Shown: positions 22,565 to 36,000 of the stretch, in pieces
How the letters are laid out: the number at the start of each line of letters is the position of its first letter
How positions within the stretch are numbered: the first letter of the stretch is position 1
Assembly (NCBI GenBank): GCA_000708835.1
Contig: DF236999.1
Span: forward strand, 65,876 to 129,875
DNA length: 64,000 bases
Direction of reading: 5' to 3'
Source: Klebsormidium nitens
Lineage: Eukaryota; Streptophyta; Klebsormidiophyceae; Klebsormidiales; Klebsormidiaceae
Position numbers and translations under genes: made by a program
Notes under the pieces: model-generated
What the model saw: the letters and a program-made list of their open reading frames with translations, nothing else
Told to the model about the DNA's origin: nothing
The model's database searches: none

Positions 22565-23635
22565 GCTTGGGCTGCCTAGTTGAGCAAAGAGGCTATTGTC
22601 GTCATCTTACTTTAGAATCGCTGCAGCCTGGCGCGGGAATCCAATGCACTCGCCTTTTTGAAGGCGCTTCAACTTTTCTTAGCAGACGTTGCCAGTTCTA
22701 TCGCTCAATGGGGCCACTGTGTGATTGTGTTGTTGCCTTGCAACACAGCCTTCAGCGCTTCGCTAACGGCTGGGGCCAACATTCCTTGCCAAAAGGCAAG
22801 CGATTAACTTGTAAGACCTACTACAGACACTAGAAAAAGGTCCATAGATACGCAATAACGGCAAGGCAGTGGTGTGATTAGTGCCCACACCGACCGTAGG
22901 TCAGCCAGCAAGCCTGTACACAGTACGTACCACTAGACACAATACAGAACTTCACATTGCTAAGCCCACCAGTCTTGTAGATGTTTTCGTGGTCATAGGA
23001 CTCTCATTTGGCTCTGTCTTGTCCAAGGACCAGAACTCAGCCACTCTTGACTCGGTAGACAAAGCTACCAAGAGCAAGTTTGAGTACTGCTTGCAAACTT
23101 GAAAAGTCACCTTTGACCACGTCCGCCGAAAGAAGCCCTTACAAGACACCGTTATCTACGCGCGCGAAATGGCAAATGGAGCAATGTGATTGGTCACAAC
23201 ATGGGGCCGGAGGGATCATCCAGATTCGTTCGTACGGATGATACTGATAGCCATCTAGAGTACGCGTCGTCCACAAGATAATTTCTTATTTACCGAATCA
23301 AGGACCAAGCGCATTTCTAGGCTCGGAATGTAGCAAACGGTCCCACCGTGACCTGGCAGCTTCTCGTGAGTAGCGGACAGGGTAATCCCTGTGTTTCATT
23401 TGCTCCAGCCTGTAGTTCCGAGTCAGTGTGGAAAGGCCGCCAATGAACGTCCAATCCTATCTGGTCACCTTCATTGGTGCAATGGAGCACGTCCTTCCAG
23501 CCAGCCATACTAGGTAGTATAGATCTGCCTTTTCAAATATGGAATGCGATTGCCGCGGCATGACTCTACTCGCTAGCTTGTGAAGACTCCCCCCACTTAA
23601 CCAATCGATCAAAGGAGACGCAGTGATTTGTGGCC
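22565..23635. promoter_or_regulatory. Shared divergent 5' region with CCAAT-like motifs
   Basis: This 1.07-kb interval lies between the start codons of the unknown gene and the CNGC gene. CCAAT or ATTGG pentamers occur at about 23441, 23451, 23472 and 23601, the last about 35 bases before the CNGC start codon. CCAAT boxes are common in TATA-less divergent promoters. No coding exon is supported. Confidence 0.4.
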
Positions 23636-26600
23636 ATGGCCGACCAAACAGGAACATTGGGTCAGCTGGCCCACGAAGGAGGGATTGATACTGCGCAGAA
23701 GACGCAGATTCAAAGGAGTATGCAGAGCACTTCAGTAGAAAGTATTGTCCGACCTTCGCTCAGGAGGAGGCAGAGCACCATTCTCAGAGACGCAAGAGAC
23801 AAGGTAACATACCCGCTTTCAGTGTCATGACACTACGCAAAAGAGCGAGCCACATGCCGCCAGCACATAACTGGAAAAAGAGGACTGAAAAGCTGATATG
23901 CTTTGACATCAAGGCAATGATCGCACTACCAATCCAATCAACACTAAGTTGCTACTTCACCTGCATCCACTTGATTGGTAATGCTAGTGAGTCGCTTATG
24001 ACGCCATCTGGCCCATGAGCCTCTCATGTGATGACTGTTGTGACCAGCCTTCTCTCTGCTTGTGTAGCTCATGTCCTTTGTCAGCTCAGCCAACAAGATC
24101 TCAGCAGATCGAGATGGTTTCAAAGATGGCACTTACCTCAACGGGGTCCTCAACCCCTACTCAAAGTTTGTACAGAGATGGAACAAGGTGAGCATTCAGA
24201 GCTGTGCTCTTTTGAACTACTGCCACTTGAGTGCACACAATTGCAGCTAACATCACCCTACGATACCCACCTATCATAGGATTGCTCACTCAGCATTGCC
24301 TGTGCTGGATGTTTGAAGTTAAGTACTGAAGCGAGACGCATGGTAGGTTTTCCTAGTATTGGGAAAGTAACACGAAAGTAATGTAACAGCATGTGAAACT
24401 ACACCAAGGGTGGCTGGAGTGAGTATGCCTAATGTTTAGCCATCGCTCATGAGATTCATCACGCATAGTATCTCTACCTTGCAGATCTTCTTCCTGTCGA
24501 TGCTCATTGCGTTCGGCGTAGACCCACTGGTAAGCCCCTTACGAAGGGAGCTCTTCCGAAGCACTGGGGTCTTATCAATGTGATACTTCGAAAGCCTGGC
24601 ATTGCAAAAGTTTTGCTTAGCTGCATGGCAAAATTTTGAAGACAGACATTCGATAATAAATGTGCGCTCATACTACGCGGTTCTATTATTCTCGTGGGTG
24701 ACCTCTCAAATGTTGTTTCTCTGCAGTTCTTCTATACGCTGGTCGTTGATTCCGACAAGATCTGTACATACATCGACTTTCCTCTAGCACTGGTCCTGAC
24801 CATAGTCCGATCACTGTGCGACTTTGTATATGCAATCCACATCGTTTTGCAATTCCGCATCGCTTTCGTCTCGACGGCAACCCGAAACGTAGGCAGAGGA
24901 GAACTAATCATAAGCAAGAAACTCATTGCACAAAACTACTTGAAAGGACCTTTCAGCGGCGACCTTATTGCAGTTCTACCAATGCCTCAGGTGAGAATCG
25001 ATAGACCACAGTTTCTTTGAGGAGCAAACGAACACGCCTCCTGATTGGTCGCATGTTCCGTCAACATTCATGTTAGATCTTTTGAAAGAAACCTAGAAAA
25101 GCACTTGTTTGGTGGCTCTCAGTTTGAGTAGAGCAATAAGACCCACTCTGTTCCAGCTGCCAAAGCATCCTTGATCACCTGTGACTGACGCCCTCTGTCC
25201 TGTTCCCACACAGCTGGCAATCTGGTGCATCATTCCCCACTTCTTGAAGACGGGCGACACTGCCAATATGGCCAAGGACTTGGTCCTTATCATAGCCCTT
25301 GTTCAGGTAAGAAGGAGGTAAGACACGATGTTAAGTGGAGGTAATCCACAAGTGGCTTGGCCACCCGTAACGGTCGAAGGATATCTATTTTTTCACCTCG
25401 AAAGAAAGGTGCAACTCACAATACAAGCATTTGGCGGGAGGGAGGTATGAGAGGCTCAACTGACGAATTTTCGTTGATAATCACCGTCTGTGAAGATTGC
25501 ATCCTCTTCGTCCCGTAACAGTTATCTTGGCGAATTGTCTCACACTCTGTGGTCTTTCTGCTTTCAGTACGTGCCACGGGTGGTCTGGATCTTCTTTCAC
25601 TACAGACGTATGAAGCGAGCAACGGGCATCGTGTTCGAGACGGCTTGGTCCGGGTTCGCTTTGAACGTGCTGGTGTACGTTCTCCTCAGCCACATCCTCG
25701 GGGCTTGTTGGTACCTCTTTGCAGTTCAACGAGTGGTAAGACCAACTTCATCACCTGCATAGAGCTTTCGTTCATTGGCGACCTATTGCCAAGAGGACTT
25801 TGCAAGCAGCTCGCCGTCGGCCTGATCTGCAACTTTTCCTACGGAGTCTTACCAGTCGCGCTTCCTCTTCGACTTCGTGAAGATCGAGACAAAAGTAGTT
25901 CCATGTTCATCCAATCGCCCAATCCTCTCACCATTCCCTGTGAAGGGGGGACAAAACGGAGTGTTCAATCCTCCCTACCTGCAGGATCACTGCATTAGGG
26001 AAGCTTGTATGTCAGACAGCCCCAAGTGCTCAACCCACTATCTACACTGCAACAAGTGAGTCGCGGCTATCTCTTGACTGATCTCTAAAAAACATGTTAA
26101 ACTCCCTTGAGATTGCGACCGTTCTAAGAATAAGGAAGGGTGTTCATCAGGAGACTTCGTGCAAGCGAAAAGATTTTCGATACCCTCATAAAAGTAAATA
26201 TTGACAATATTTACTTAAACGTTGCGTCCTGAACTTTGTGCCAAATGCCCTCAGGATCCTCCCGCTGCACGTCAGCTAGATTCTTTTTACCGCCTTGCCT
26301 GCAGCAATGGCGTGGACGCAGACCTACAAAGATCTATCTGGCTTGCAAGCAACTCATCCAACATCTCGTCAACATGTTTCGCACCTCTATCTTCCAATTC
26401 TTTCAATTACGGTGAGCATACAGGTATCAGCAGGTCTTCAAATCTCTCTTGTCTTTCAAGGACGACAAAGAGGCTTAGCTGCTCCTAATGCTGTCTTTGC
26501 TACAAATAGGACTTTGTAGGGCTTCTGCAGGAACTCGAAATGTGATCGAATCCAACAGATTCTTCCATCTCTTTCTGCAGGCATCTACGTCAATGCCGTC

Positions 26601-29240
26601 GATCTGGTGACGGTAAGCGAAACGACTGAATGACGCGGCGAGTAGGCAATTCCTTGTCTTCGTAAAACAGAGATTCATCTGCAGACATTATCTGAAGTAA
26701 TAATTCCTTCGAAGCTGACAAGCAGCAACGGAATCACTTTGAAAACCCGACGCTTCATTAAGAAAATCCTGTCTTGCATCAAGATTGTTCGCTTTTCAGT
26801 TTCATGACTGTAAGAGGTCGCTCAAGAGGAGAGTTCTCCGCTGCAGGTCAGAAGAGTAACTCAAAAAGTCCTCTTCTCGTTCTTCTGGGGTCTACAAGCT
26901 TTGAGCACGACAGCGGATAACTTGGTTCCAAGCAAGTTTGAGGGCGAGGTAAGGGCTGCACTGAAAATCTCCTTCGAATCATCAAAGGGACTGCTGAACA
27001 AAGTGTGGTGCTACTTGATCCAATCCTTTGATCATCTCGAAGTTTCCGTGGCAGTGTACGAGCTTCTCGCAACTAAAGACTAACGGCTCATTTTTTCTTT
27101 TTCCAGGTTACATTCGTCGTGTTGATCATCTTCGCAGGCCTCCTGCTCTTCTCGTTGCTCGTAGGCAATATGCAAACCTTTCTGCAGTCACTGGGTCGCA
27201 GAATGGAGGAATACAGAACCACGGTACGTTCAAGGCCCGTCTGAGACCTTGCCTTTTTTGGTAACGTATAATCCGTAACTCCACAGGTCTGAACATTGCG
27301 AGATTCGGTGTCAGCAAGATCTGATGTCAAAAGGAATCATTGAGGAGGGCTCCTCAGCTTCTTTGCGGACATCAGAGAAGACGATACGCTGTTCCTTTGT
27401 GCAGCGTCGGGATATGGAGGAGTGGATGCTGCACCGAAGGCTTCCGGAAGATCTGCGAAAGCAGGTCACAGACTATCAAAGGTGAGCGCGCTGCAAGCTC
27501 GTCACCAATGTGCGGCTCTAAAAGGAGTACACGTGAACCAGCTCTACTGCTCCAGGTCATACACCGCGTCCAGGTCTCCACATTCTGATAGGCTATTGGT
27601 AGTTCCTAGCGAAGCGGCGTCCGCAGAACATTTCCGCTAACAAGCCCTGGCCGACACACCTAGAGTTGAACTTTTTGTTGCAGGCATCACTGGGCTGCTA
27701 CTCGGGGAGTCGACGAAGACCAAATGCTGCAGTCTCTGCCGGCAGATCTCAGGCGCGGCATCAAGTTCCACATGTGCATGAATTTGATCTGCAACGTAAG
27801 GTTCCGTCTTTCTCGGTACGCACTGGTTACGTGCCTTCTACGACATATTGCAAACTGGGTGTCGGTATTGCAAATCAAATTTCAAAGCTTGCGTTTCATC
27901 TGTATGGCGGCCTGGCAAAAGATACTCCGCCTCGTCTGGCCATGACATTGCGCGACAGATGCCGTCTCCATGGAAGCAGGTATAAGATAAGGACTTCGAA
28001 GCATCTTCGGAAACTCTTCCCTTTTTCCCCAGCAGGTACCAATCTTCCTGGACCTGGACGTTCGCGTGAAGCAGGCCCTGTGCGACGTGCTCCACCAGCA
28101 GCTCTTCATCAAGGGCAGCTGCGTCATGCGGGAAGGCGACCCCGTGCCTCACATGCTGTTCGTCATCCGGGGAGAGCTGGTGCGCTTCCGCAATGTTGAC
28201 GGGAAGGAGCGAGGCAAAGTGGACCTCAACGGAAAGGGAGGCTTCTGCGGCGCGGAGCTCCTCCTGTTTCTGCTTCGAAACGAGGAAGATGCGCTGTAAG
28301 GAGCATGGCCTGCTCAAATTCGTCTTGTCCACTCGCGCCTGCCATCACCCTTTGCGTCGTCCTTTTCCCACCCCTCGACGATTTTATTTCTTTCCGCGCT
28401 GTCAGCGCATACAGTCCTCAGGTGACTACAGTGCAAAGTCCTTGGAATGACGGCAAGAAATAAAGCTCTGACAAGTCATCAGTCAAGTACTCCTGCGATA
28501 TTTGCAGGGAGGACATGCTCTCTGGTCGGCGGTACCCCGTTGCTCAAAACACCATCCGGTGCACAAAGGCAGTTGATGCCTTCTCACTCAGCGCCGACGA
28601 CTTGGACATGGTGATCCGCCGCTTCAAGCTTCGAGAAGACGGAAAGCTGCTAGCTGCTGTCAAGTGAGTTGCCACGCTGTGTCGGTGGTTGCCCAAAGGT
28701 TGTAGGATAGAGTCAAAGTCAACGGTGAACTGCTGCATGCAACTTCAGTAAGTAGGTTCTTTTGAAAGTTTCCTGCGAATATACATCACTTCAAGCTAAC
28801 CACCAGAATGTACGTCACGCCTGGCAATGACGCTTTGGGTCGAACATTGGTCGGCTTTCCTCTCTCGTCTCCTGATAAAGACGAAGCTCTGCGTCTCGAT
28901 TTGAGGACTCAAAAAATTCAAAGACTCAGATCGATCAAAATTGAGTCGCTTCAGACGGTAAGCAGCATGGAAGGGGATTTGCTGGCAGCCAAAGTGTGAG
29001 GGTGTTTTGATCCCCTCAAAAGTCTTTTCCGAAGCTGTTCTTTGAGCCACTGACCTTACAAACGTCATCTGCAGCCGCCAGCAGCGTGTGGAATGGGAGG
29101 CGGCAGCAAAAGCGGAAGCGCTTGAGCACGAGAAAAGCGAGAAGCTGAATACAGCGAAAGATTATTCAAGCGCTTCGCGGTCAGACTCCATTGCCGTTGA
29201 AATCGAAGGACCCTCTGGGAGGTCAACCTTCCAACTTTAG
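23636..29240 (+). CDS. Plant-type cyclic nucleotide-gated ion channel (CNGC)
   Basis: Seventeen exons: 23636-23803, 24068-24187, 24485-24529, 24727-24990, 25214-25306, 25568-25735, 25985-26055, 26305-26411, 26581-26612, 26847-26948, 27107-27223, 27405-27481, 27684-27795, 28036-28295, 28508-28663, 28807-28957, 29082-29240; 733 residues, the usual CNGC size. The N-terminus is polar and basic (SLRRRQSTILRD). LNPYSKFVQRWNK precedes six membrane segments, with S5 around LLSHILGACWYLFAVQRV. The pore reads FFWGLQALSTTADNLVPS, so the filter triplet is ADN at about 379-381. S6 (VTFVVLIIFAGLLLFSLLVG) and the C-linker (RDMEEWMLHRRLPEDLRKQV) follow. The cyclic-nucleotide-binding domain spans about 495-620, with GFCGAELLLFLL as the cassette and the hinge NTIRCTKAVDAFSL. 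The tail is Glu/Ala-rich and I see no canonical IQ motif. Expected role: calcium or cation entry at the plasma membrane. The exons at 28807 and 29082 are the least certain. Confidence 0.92.
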
Positions 29241-30907
29241 TCGGAAATAGGAACTTAGAACGTGCTTGAGCGGGGGCTTGAGCGAAGTCGGCCGTCAATA
29301 TCGTCATATAGACCCACATGCAACTCCGTCAAATTGAGACTTCCAAGGTACAGAAAACATCAGCTTTGAGTACTATGCCTACATACAAGTCAAAAGAACC
29401 AAAGTAGGCTGCTTTCAAGCGTTGAACGACTCCACTCGAGACGGTTTTGATAAAGCGGAATCAACGATTAGATGCCCCTAGCAGGTGGAGGATCACTGGA
29501 TGAAATCACCAGTGAATGCACGGAGAACACTCGTGTATAACGTAAAGTAGAAAATTTCTATAGCTTAATATTTAGAAAGCCTGGCAGGTTCGTCAATCCG
29601 AAAACACGAACTTCAAAAAGTGCATGGATCGATCAAAATCCGATTGCACGGATTGTCGTTTGAAAGCTCAGGCATGTCACGCATCCTTAATTTCACTTAC
29701 TGTCTGCACTTAAATATAATTCGACAGGAAAGTTTAGTACACTCTGTATACCACAGAAGTCGAATTATGGATATAATCCAGTACATGCATTGCAGCGAGG
29801 ACTTTTTCATGTTACTTCTATTTATGATTGGAGAGAGCCCGCGCGCTGCTGTCTAAGCGGACGACTCGCAAGCCATGCCCACTGGTGCAATGACAGCATC
29901 ATGGTTTAATTTTAAGGACTCAGGGCCATGCCAGCTCAGGCTCAGCTCTACTTCTAGCGGCTAGATATAGCTCTTGCAGAAACATGACTCGCATGGTGGA
30001 TTAAGGAGGCATAAACATCTAGAACGGCTAGCTAGCTTTATTCCTTAATGCAATATATGGCGTCTGGATTTTGAACTTTTGATGACATCAGAAAAGAGCC
30101 TGCAGACGCACGTACATGCAGATCCCGTTGCAGTAGCATTGAACCATCTGCACAGTGGGTTTGATAAGCGGTACTGCAGTATACATGAGCTGTCCATCCT
30201 TGATCTGACGCGTAAGTGCGCAGGCCCATATTCGTGATTGCCATCGGCACATGCGATATGAACAGTGGAGGGATGGGTCTCATGCAAGCTAACGTGACTC
30301 AAAGAAAGCTAGCTTTAGCGTCTCAATGCGAGTGTCTCGATGCGAGTGTCTTGGTGCCAATAGGTGGTCATTTTGGCCGTCCAGCTTACCATACTTTCAG
30401 ATGCACATTGGGGCCACTGTCAGTAACAAAGGCTCTCAAAAGGCTTGAAAAATTCCTGCCTAGCTCCAGGTTACATAATGCCCTTAAAGTACGGTAACTT
30501 ACGTTCCTCTTTTCTCGACATAGCTGATACTGGCCGGTGGGTTAGAACTACTTTGACTTTGCGGTTGCCTCGGCATCCTTGTGGGGCGGCCTCTGCAAAA
30601 GAAAACTCTGCGTTTGGAGTTGTCTTCTCAGGAACAGATTCACTGTACCTTCAAGCTCACCTGTCCTTCGACAACTCTCATCATGCAGCTTCAGCAGAAT
30701 TTCTTGTAGGGACTGAAAGAGCACATAAAACACTATCCACTCGCCCTTGAATCAGGCGATTGCACTTGGTCACAGGTGCCACCCTTTTATGTGAATGAGA
30801 CAACTGCAGATCCAACTGCAGCCTGATTCTTCTGACACTCTCTGATGGAATGTTAGATGGACAAAACCGCTCAAGAAAGTCTGGCTTAGACTGCTTTTAT
30901 TGCCAGT
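29241..30907. other. AT-rich intergenic region, no gene seen
   Basis: Between the CNGC stop and the small reverse-strand ORF, I see the expected CNGC 3' UTR followed by AT-rich sequence with stops in all frames. No tRNA fold, transposon ends or protein-like exon is apparent. Confidence 0.5.
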
Positions 30908-31269
30908 CTAGGTAACCCGCTTCACAGGTTCAGTCCAGTTGCAGCCGACTTCTAGATCCTTTGGCGACACTTTGACATTGACATTTTGCTGAGCCACACC
31001 AATGGAACATACCTGATAGGCAATGTATGAACCAGCGACAATTGCAGTAACTGCTGCACCGAAGTAGACCAGCTGAAGCAGAAATGGACGCACTAGTCAG
31101 TACGAAAGCTTCACAGAAACTCATCATCTAGGAGACGGGGCAATCTGCAAGGGAGAGAAACTGACTCCAGATGCCATGTTCCGCAACAGATACGTGTGCT
31201 CAATAGCAGATTCCTCAGTGCATTGGGGCGCACCGGTGCAGTAGCTAGGCTCCACTTGTAGAAGATCAT
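30908..31269 (-). CDS. Possible 66-residue single-pass membrane protein, two exons
   Basis: Exon 31234-31269 (MIFYKWSLATAP) joins in phase 0 to 30908-31072 across a 161-nt GT-AG intron. The result is a short N-terminus, one membrane helix (LVYFGAAVTAIVAGSYIAYQ) and a polar tail ending in WTEPVKRVT. The helix of small residues flanked by polar ends resembles small subunits of mitochondrial or ER membrane complexes, but I do not recognise a family. Support is limited to the helix, matched phases and the stop. A further upstream exon is possible. Confidence 0.4.
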
Positions 31270-33089
31270 CCTTTCAGATAAAAGTTCCTTGACCACTTTT
31301 GCCTCTGATGAGATTTTGAGCAGCCAAGCGGCAGCTGTGTGCAGAACTCTAACCGCTCCTCAACAAAAAGGATACTTCTTATCTTTAGGCTCAAGCACTA
31401 TTCTGATGTCTGCGAATTTTAGTGAGAACAGGCGTCCCTGCGGTATGCCCCCGGCGCCTTCAGCTAAAACTTTCAAGAGCCAGTTGAGACGTGTCCCTGC
31501 ACAAATGAAGCGGTGGATTGTGGCTGCACACCACGTCAAATCTCCTCAGACTCAGAGTTGCTGCTAACTTCTTCTACTAAGGTTTCTCAAACTTCAAAGC
31601 TCCTCCCTTGCTCCTCCCTTCGTTTGCGCCATGCAAATGCCGCCAGCGCTAGATTTATAGCCTTTACTTTAATGGGTAGTTGCTGGGCGTAATTAAAACC
31701 CCCCGACGCGCGAGCGGAGGGCTTGCGCGCGGGGCCCGGGCGGCCACGCGCTTCATCTTAGCGCGGCCGCCGGCGGCCCGGGCGCGGCCGCCCAACTTAA
31801 TTGAACGAGCGCGCGGCCGGCTCCGCGTGGTCACACGGTGGCGGCGCGCCCATGCCGCCCGCGCAGGGCCTCCGCTCGCCGAGGCGAGCCTAGCTGAGCA
31901 TCACGGAGCCTCACATATGAGACTGCCTCGCTTCCGTCACGGTCCGTGGCGGGGGCCACTGACAGTTGAAACAGGCTAGCTCGGGCACTTGCCGTGATGT
32001 AAGCTGAGCCGCATGGCTGGCGCGGCGTGCGTGATGGAAGGGGGGCCGGGCCCGACCCCGCGCCCACGCGCCCAAATGATTGTACCTCTAATAATCATTC
32101 ATATCTCAAATACCGTAATACGAATGTCGTGCATGAGCATTTCATGCATGGATGCGCACAAACTCATGCACTTTTGGTATCATTGCTATGCATCCGGCCG
32201 AATGAAGTTGCATGAGCCTCGCAATTCGCGCCCGTGAGCCTAGTTGCTACCTGATAGTGCGCACCACACACATTTTTGAGTGCGCTCACATGGTATATAC
32301 AACGTCAAGATTGAGCCTACAAGTTGCACGGCTGCAGGCCTTTACAATATCCATGTTCAACGGAAATGTCTCACATGCGTGACTAATGTACACTATCCGT
32401 TTGAAGCCATGGCTGTCTGACGTGTTGTGCATGTAATACTTGTGCAATTGGGGTTGCGCAACCTTTGCAGTGCAGTCACATGAACGAAGGCACGAAACGT
32501 ATTGCGCAATCTACACATGACCGGCATTTGAAACTTATACAAGTTGCGAATAGCGAAGCGCATCTTTGTGACACGAACCGCAACAATGTACGGGTTGACT
32601 CCAAGAAAAGAATACATAGATGATGTGGACGCAGTGTTCGACCAATATATCACATAAAACCTGGATCCTACAAGGCGCGATGGCGAAGCCAGATCGTCAT
32701 CCCCTGAATACAATCATTGAAATCTTTGTTTCCGACAGATACCTACAACCATCCTCGTCGACGACGAGACACCAGCTTCTTGAGCGCCTGAAAACAAACT
32801 GGCCACATACCTGCATCTTGGAAGAAATCATGGCGTCAGATTTTCGTGCAAACGCAACCAGAAGAGACTCGCGTCACACCTGCATCTAGGAAGAAGCCAT
32901 AATTTCAATATCTAAGCAAACGCAACCACAACAAACAAAGAACCAAGCTACGTAAGCGCGGCACTCCACAATTCAGCTCAGCAACGGTTTTGGCTCAGAT
33001 CCCTGGGTCCGCGGATGACGAACAGCTTTTGGACAGAATTCAGGGCAGAAAAACCAGGCTGAAACAGGGGCCGATGTCGAGACTCACAG
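31270..33089. other. Intergenic region with a GC-rich island
   Basis: No gene is supported. A markedly GC- and CpG-rich block with GCGGCCGC words occupies about 31700-31880, with a second patch at about 32015-32075; both sit in otherwise AT-rich sequence. A degenerate tandem pair lies at about 32804-32932. The rest holds only short unsupported ORFs. Confidence 0.5.
32804..32932. repeat. Degenerate tandem duplication, 69-bp period
   Basis: Two diverged units align with a 69-base offset. Shared words include CTGCATCT, GGAAGAA, CAT and GCAAACGCAACCA. It is intergenic, with no sign of function. Confidence 0.6.
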
Positions 33090-36000
33090 TTACACGGCGC
33101 CATCCCTTTCGACCAGCTGTGCCCCCGCCTGCTCCTGCGTGCTGTCAAGAGGCATGTACTGGGCCATGATAGCCCGGATCTCCGAATCCATGTATTGCTG
33201 CACGAGAGTCATTTCGGTTATGTCAGCAGGTGGGTCGGAGCGGCGGATTCGTAAGGGGACGGCCTGGTTTGGCTTTCAAGCAGACGCAGCCGAGCACCCC
33301 ACAGCCTCAAACAAGGAGCGCAACTGACACGAAAAGCATTGCATGCCCTGCTTAGCAAGGAGGGCGCAGAGTCTCTTGAACGTATGATGGAGAAAAGGGC
33401 AAGCATCTGCTTTTACGCCTGAATTGTCCCTGGAGAAAACTACGAAGCTGAGAGGGCCAGTACTCACTCTGAGCCTGTACTTGTAGATGAGGTAGCCTGC
33501 CGCAGCAGCCAAGACGAGCGACCCAACGACGACTGACGTCACAATGACGCCTACCTTGCTGCTGCCGCTTTCAGAGGACGCAACTGCGAAGCAGGCACAA
33601 AATGTCAGCATGCTGGCAGTGACCATGGAAACGAGCGCAGCACTGCTGACGGCTCAAAGAGGTCACAAAAAATCGGTTGCCTGGCGGATGTGTTTTGATG
33701 TACAGAGATGCTCGCTCACTGGACAACACTATGCAGCCGAGTGGCTCACAAACATAGCAAGACTGTACACTGCACGGCCTTCGAAAGCGAAAGAGCAACA
33801 GAGTGTTTGGACGGAATCAAAAGAAGTTCGGGCGCTCACCAATGCAGGTGTCGTGGTCGCGCATGTAGAGCTTCCCGGCACTGCAGGTGCACTCAAAGGA
33901 GCCAATCGTGTTGCGGCAATTGCACTCGGGGCACTTGCACACGGTCGAGTCTGAGGCGCACTCGTCGATGTCTGCCAAGAAAAAGCGCCGCAGTCAGCAA
34001 ACTACTTCCGGTGCAGCATGCAGCAATACGTCAACCTTCGCTCCCATGGACGTCGCAGACCGTAAAAGTAAAGCATCTCTTCGCCTCCGTCACACGCCAC
34101 TTCACAGGCACACGTCTGTTTTTAAAAAGCCGAACCAGCTGACGAGTTACAAGGTCGCCTTAGCTTGTGATAAGGAAGCTAAGCGCAGAAATCGACGTTG
34201 GCGTCCGACCAGCGGCGGCGCCACTACTGAAAGACAAAACAGCAGCATGCAAGATGGCAGGGGGCGCTGACCCTGGCAGGTGATGCCATCCCCGCGGAAG
34301 CCCGGCGGGCAGACGCAGTGGTCGACGCCCTCGCGGCAGGCGGAGAAGACGGTACTGCTGTGGGGGTCCTTCATGCTCCAGCACCCGCCATTGTTTAGGC
34401 TGCACTTGCCCACGCCCGAAGCTGCGGCAGCGGAGAAGGGATTGTTTTCGGTATCTCAGGGCTGACGTGTACTGGCGCAGGGTGTTCCAAGACTTGCCAT
34501 AAGAAGCATCCAAGACCGTACTCGACTCGCAAAGTTTCCGCATCCAAACTTGCACGATGTTTGCCAAGGTGCACATTTCTGGACGACCAAGGACAGACAA
34601 GGGCCAGTTCTGTGAAAATGCCCTCTTCAGAACTGATCCTTGACAAGCCAACTGTTGAAAAGAGGCGTAACTTACGTGCGCAGTGCGTGTAGCCATCCCC
34701 AGAGAAGGTCACCCCGTTGACCACCGGGCATTCGCACACGCGGCCGCGGAAAGTGTCCTGCGGAAGACGTCCAAGTCAACAATCAAGATCCTCGGAGACC
34801 CCAATGAAGGAGCGTAGTATCTTCTCTGGAATGGGTGCAAAGGCCCGCTTGTGGACAATTTTGCTGGCCCCTTACAAAGTACGCCTTACAGAGTGACAGG
34901 GTTTACAACTGCTCTTCATCTGTGTCGTCCTTCTTCCGAAGCATCCCGTTGACTCAGCGAATTGAAGTGGTGCAGAAGCGAACCCTCCTTGGTTGGACAA
35001 GCCTCGATCCCCGAGCTTCTGAGGGGAACATGGAACGGATGCACTGGCAAGCGAGCAGCATACCTTGCAGGCCGTGACGTTCATTTTGGTATCCTGCCAG
35101 CAACCACCGTTGTTGTCGAGGCACTCGTTGGTCTCCACGTCTGCACAGCAACCGGAACAAGATAACATGAGCATCAACGCATCGCGCTCAGGTCTCTCTA
35201 GTCTGAGGCACTAAGCATGAGGCTAGCTCAAAAGAGGCAGGCGAGGCGCAAACTGGGAGCGTACAAAGGAACGCTGAACATGAGAGCATGTGCCTTCAAA
35301 AGCCCGTAGAAGCAGACCCATGCTTATTGCCTCAAATCAAATGGTCGATCGCAGACGACACTGACGAACACAGAGCAGGAGAACGAGAGCAATGCGCCCC
35401 GGCTCACCTGCCCCCAGGCACACCGCGGGTTCGGTGGTCTCCTTGAACCCAGAGCAGATGGCCTTGAGCACCGACTGCTTCTCCAGGTTGCCTGCAATGC
35501 CACAAACCTCGTCATATTAGCGGCAAACACGTCATAGTAAAGGCGGCCAGTAATCCTATCGGTCCAGTCGAACAGAAGGATCTCGGCGAAGGAGCTTCAT
35601 TTCATCTAAGATAGCTCGTAAGTGGTTCGGCCATAATGAACAGAATAGACATGGGGGTTCCAACACATGGCCGCGCATGCTAGCGGGATCCTGCAAGCAA
35701 TCGAGTGCCCCAAGAGAGAGAAGTATACTGCGAGAAGGAGAGCATGATCTCAAACAAGCAGGGCGGCTCAGTCTCTTCACCTCGGTACTGCCTGTTGTTG
35801 ATGACCACAGTGGGCAAAATGGTGACATCGCCCCTATCGCCATCACCGACCTGTCAGAGAAAGAAAGAAGCAGGTTCACAGCTTGTTAGATGGCACTTGG
35901 GTCTGGAAAACTCCAGCTCATGTCCGAACGAGAATGACCCCGGTTGACAACGCTTCCACTTCATTCCGCACAATAAAGTCTCTCCAGATTCAACCAGTTT

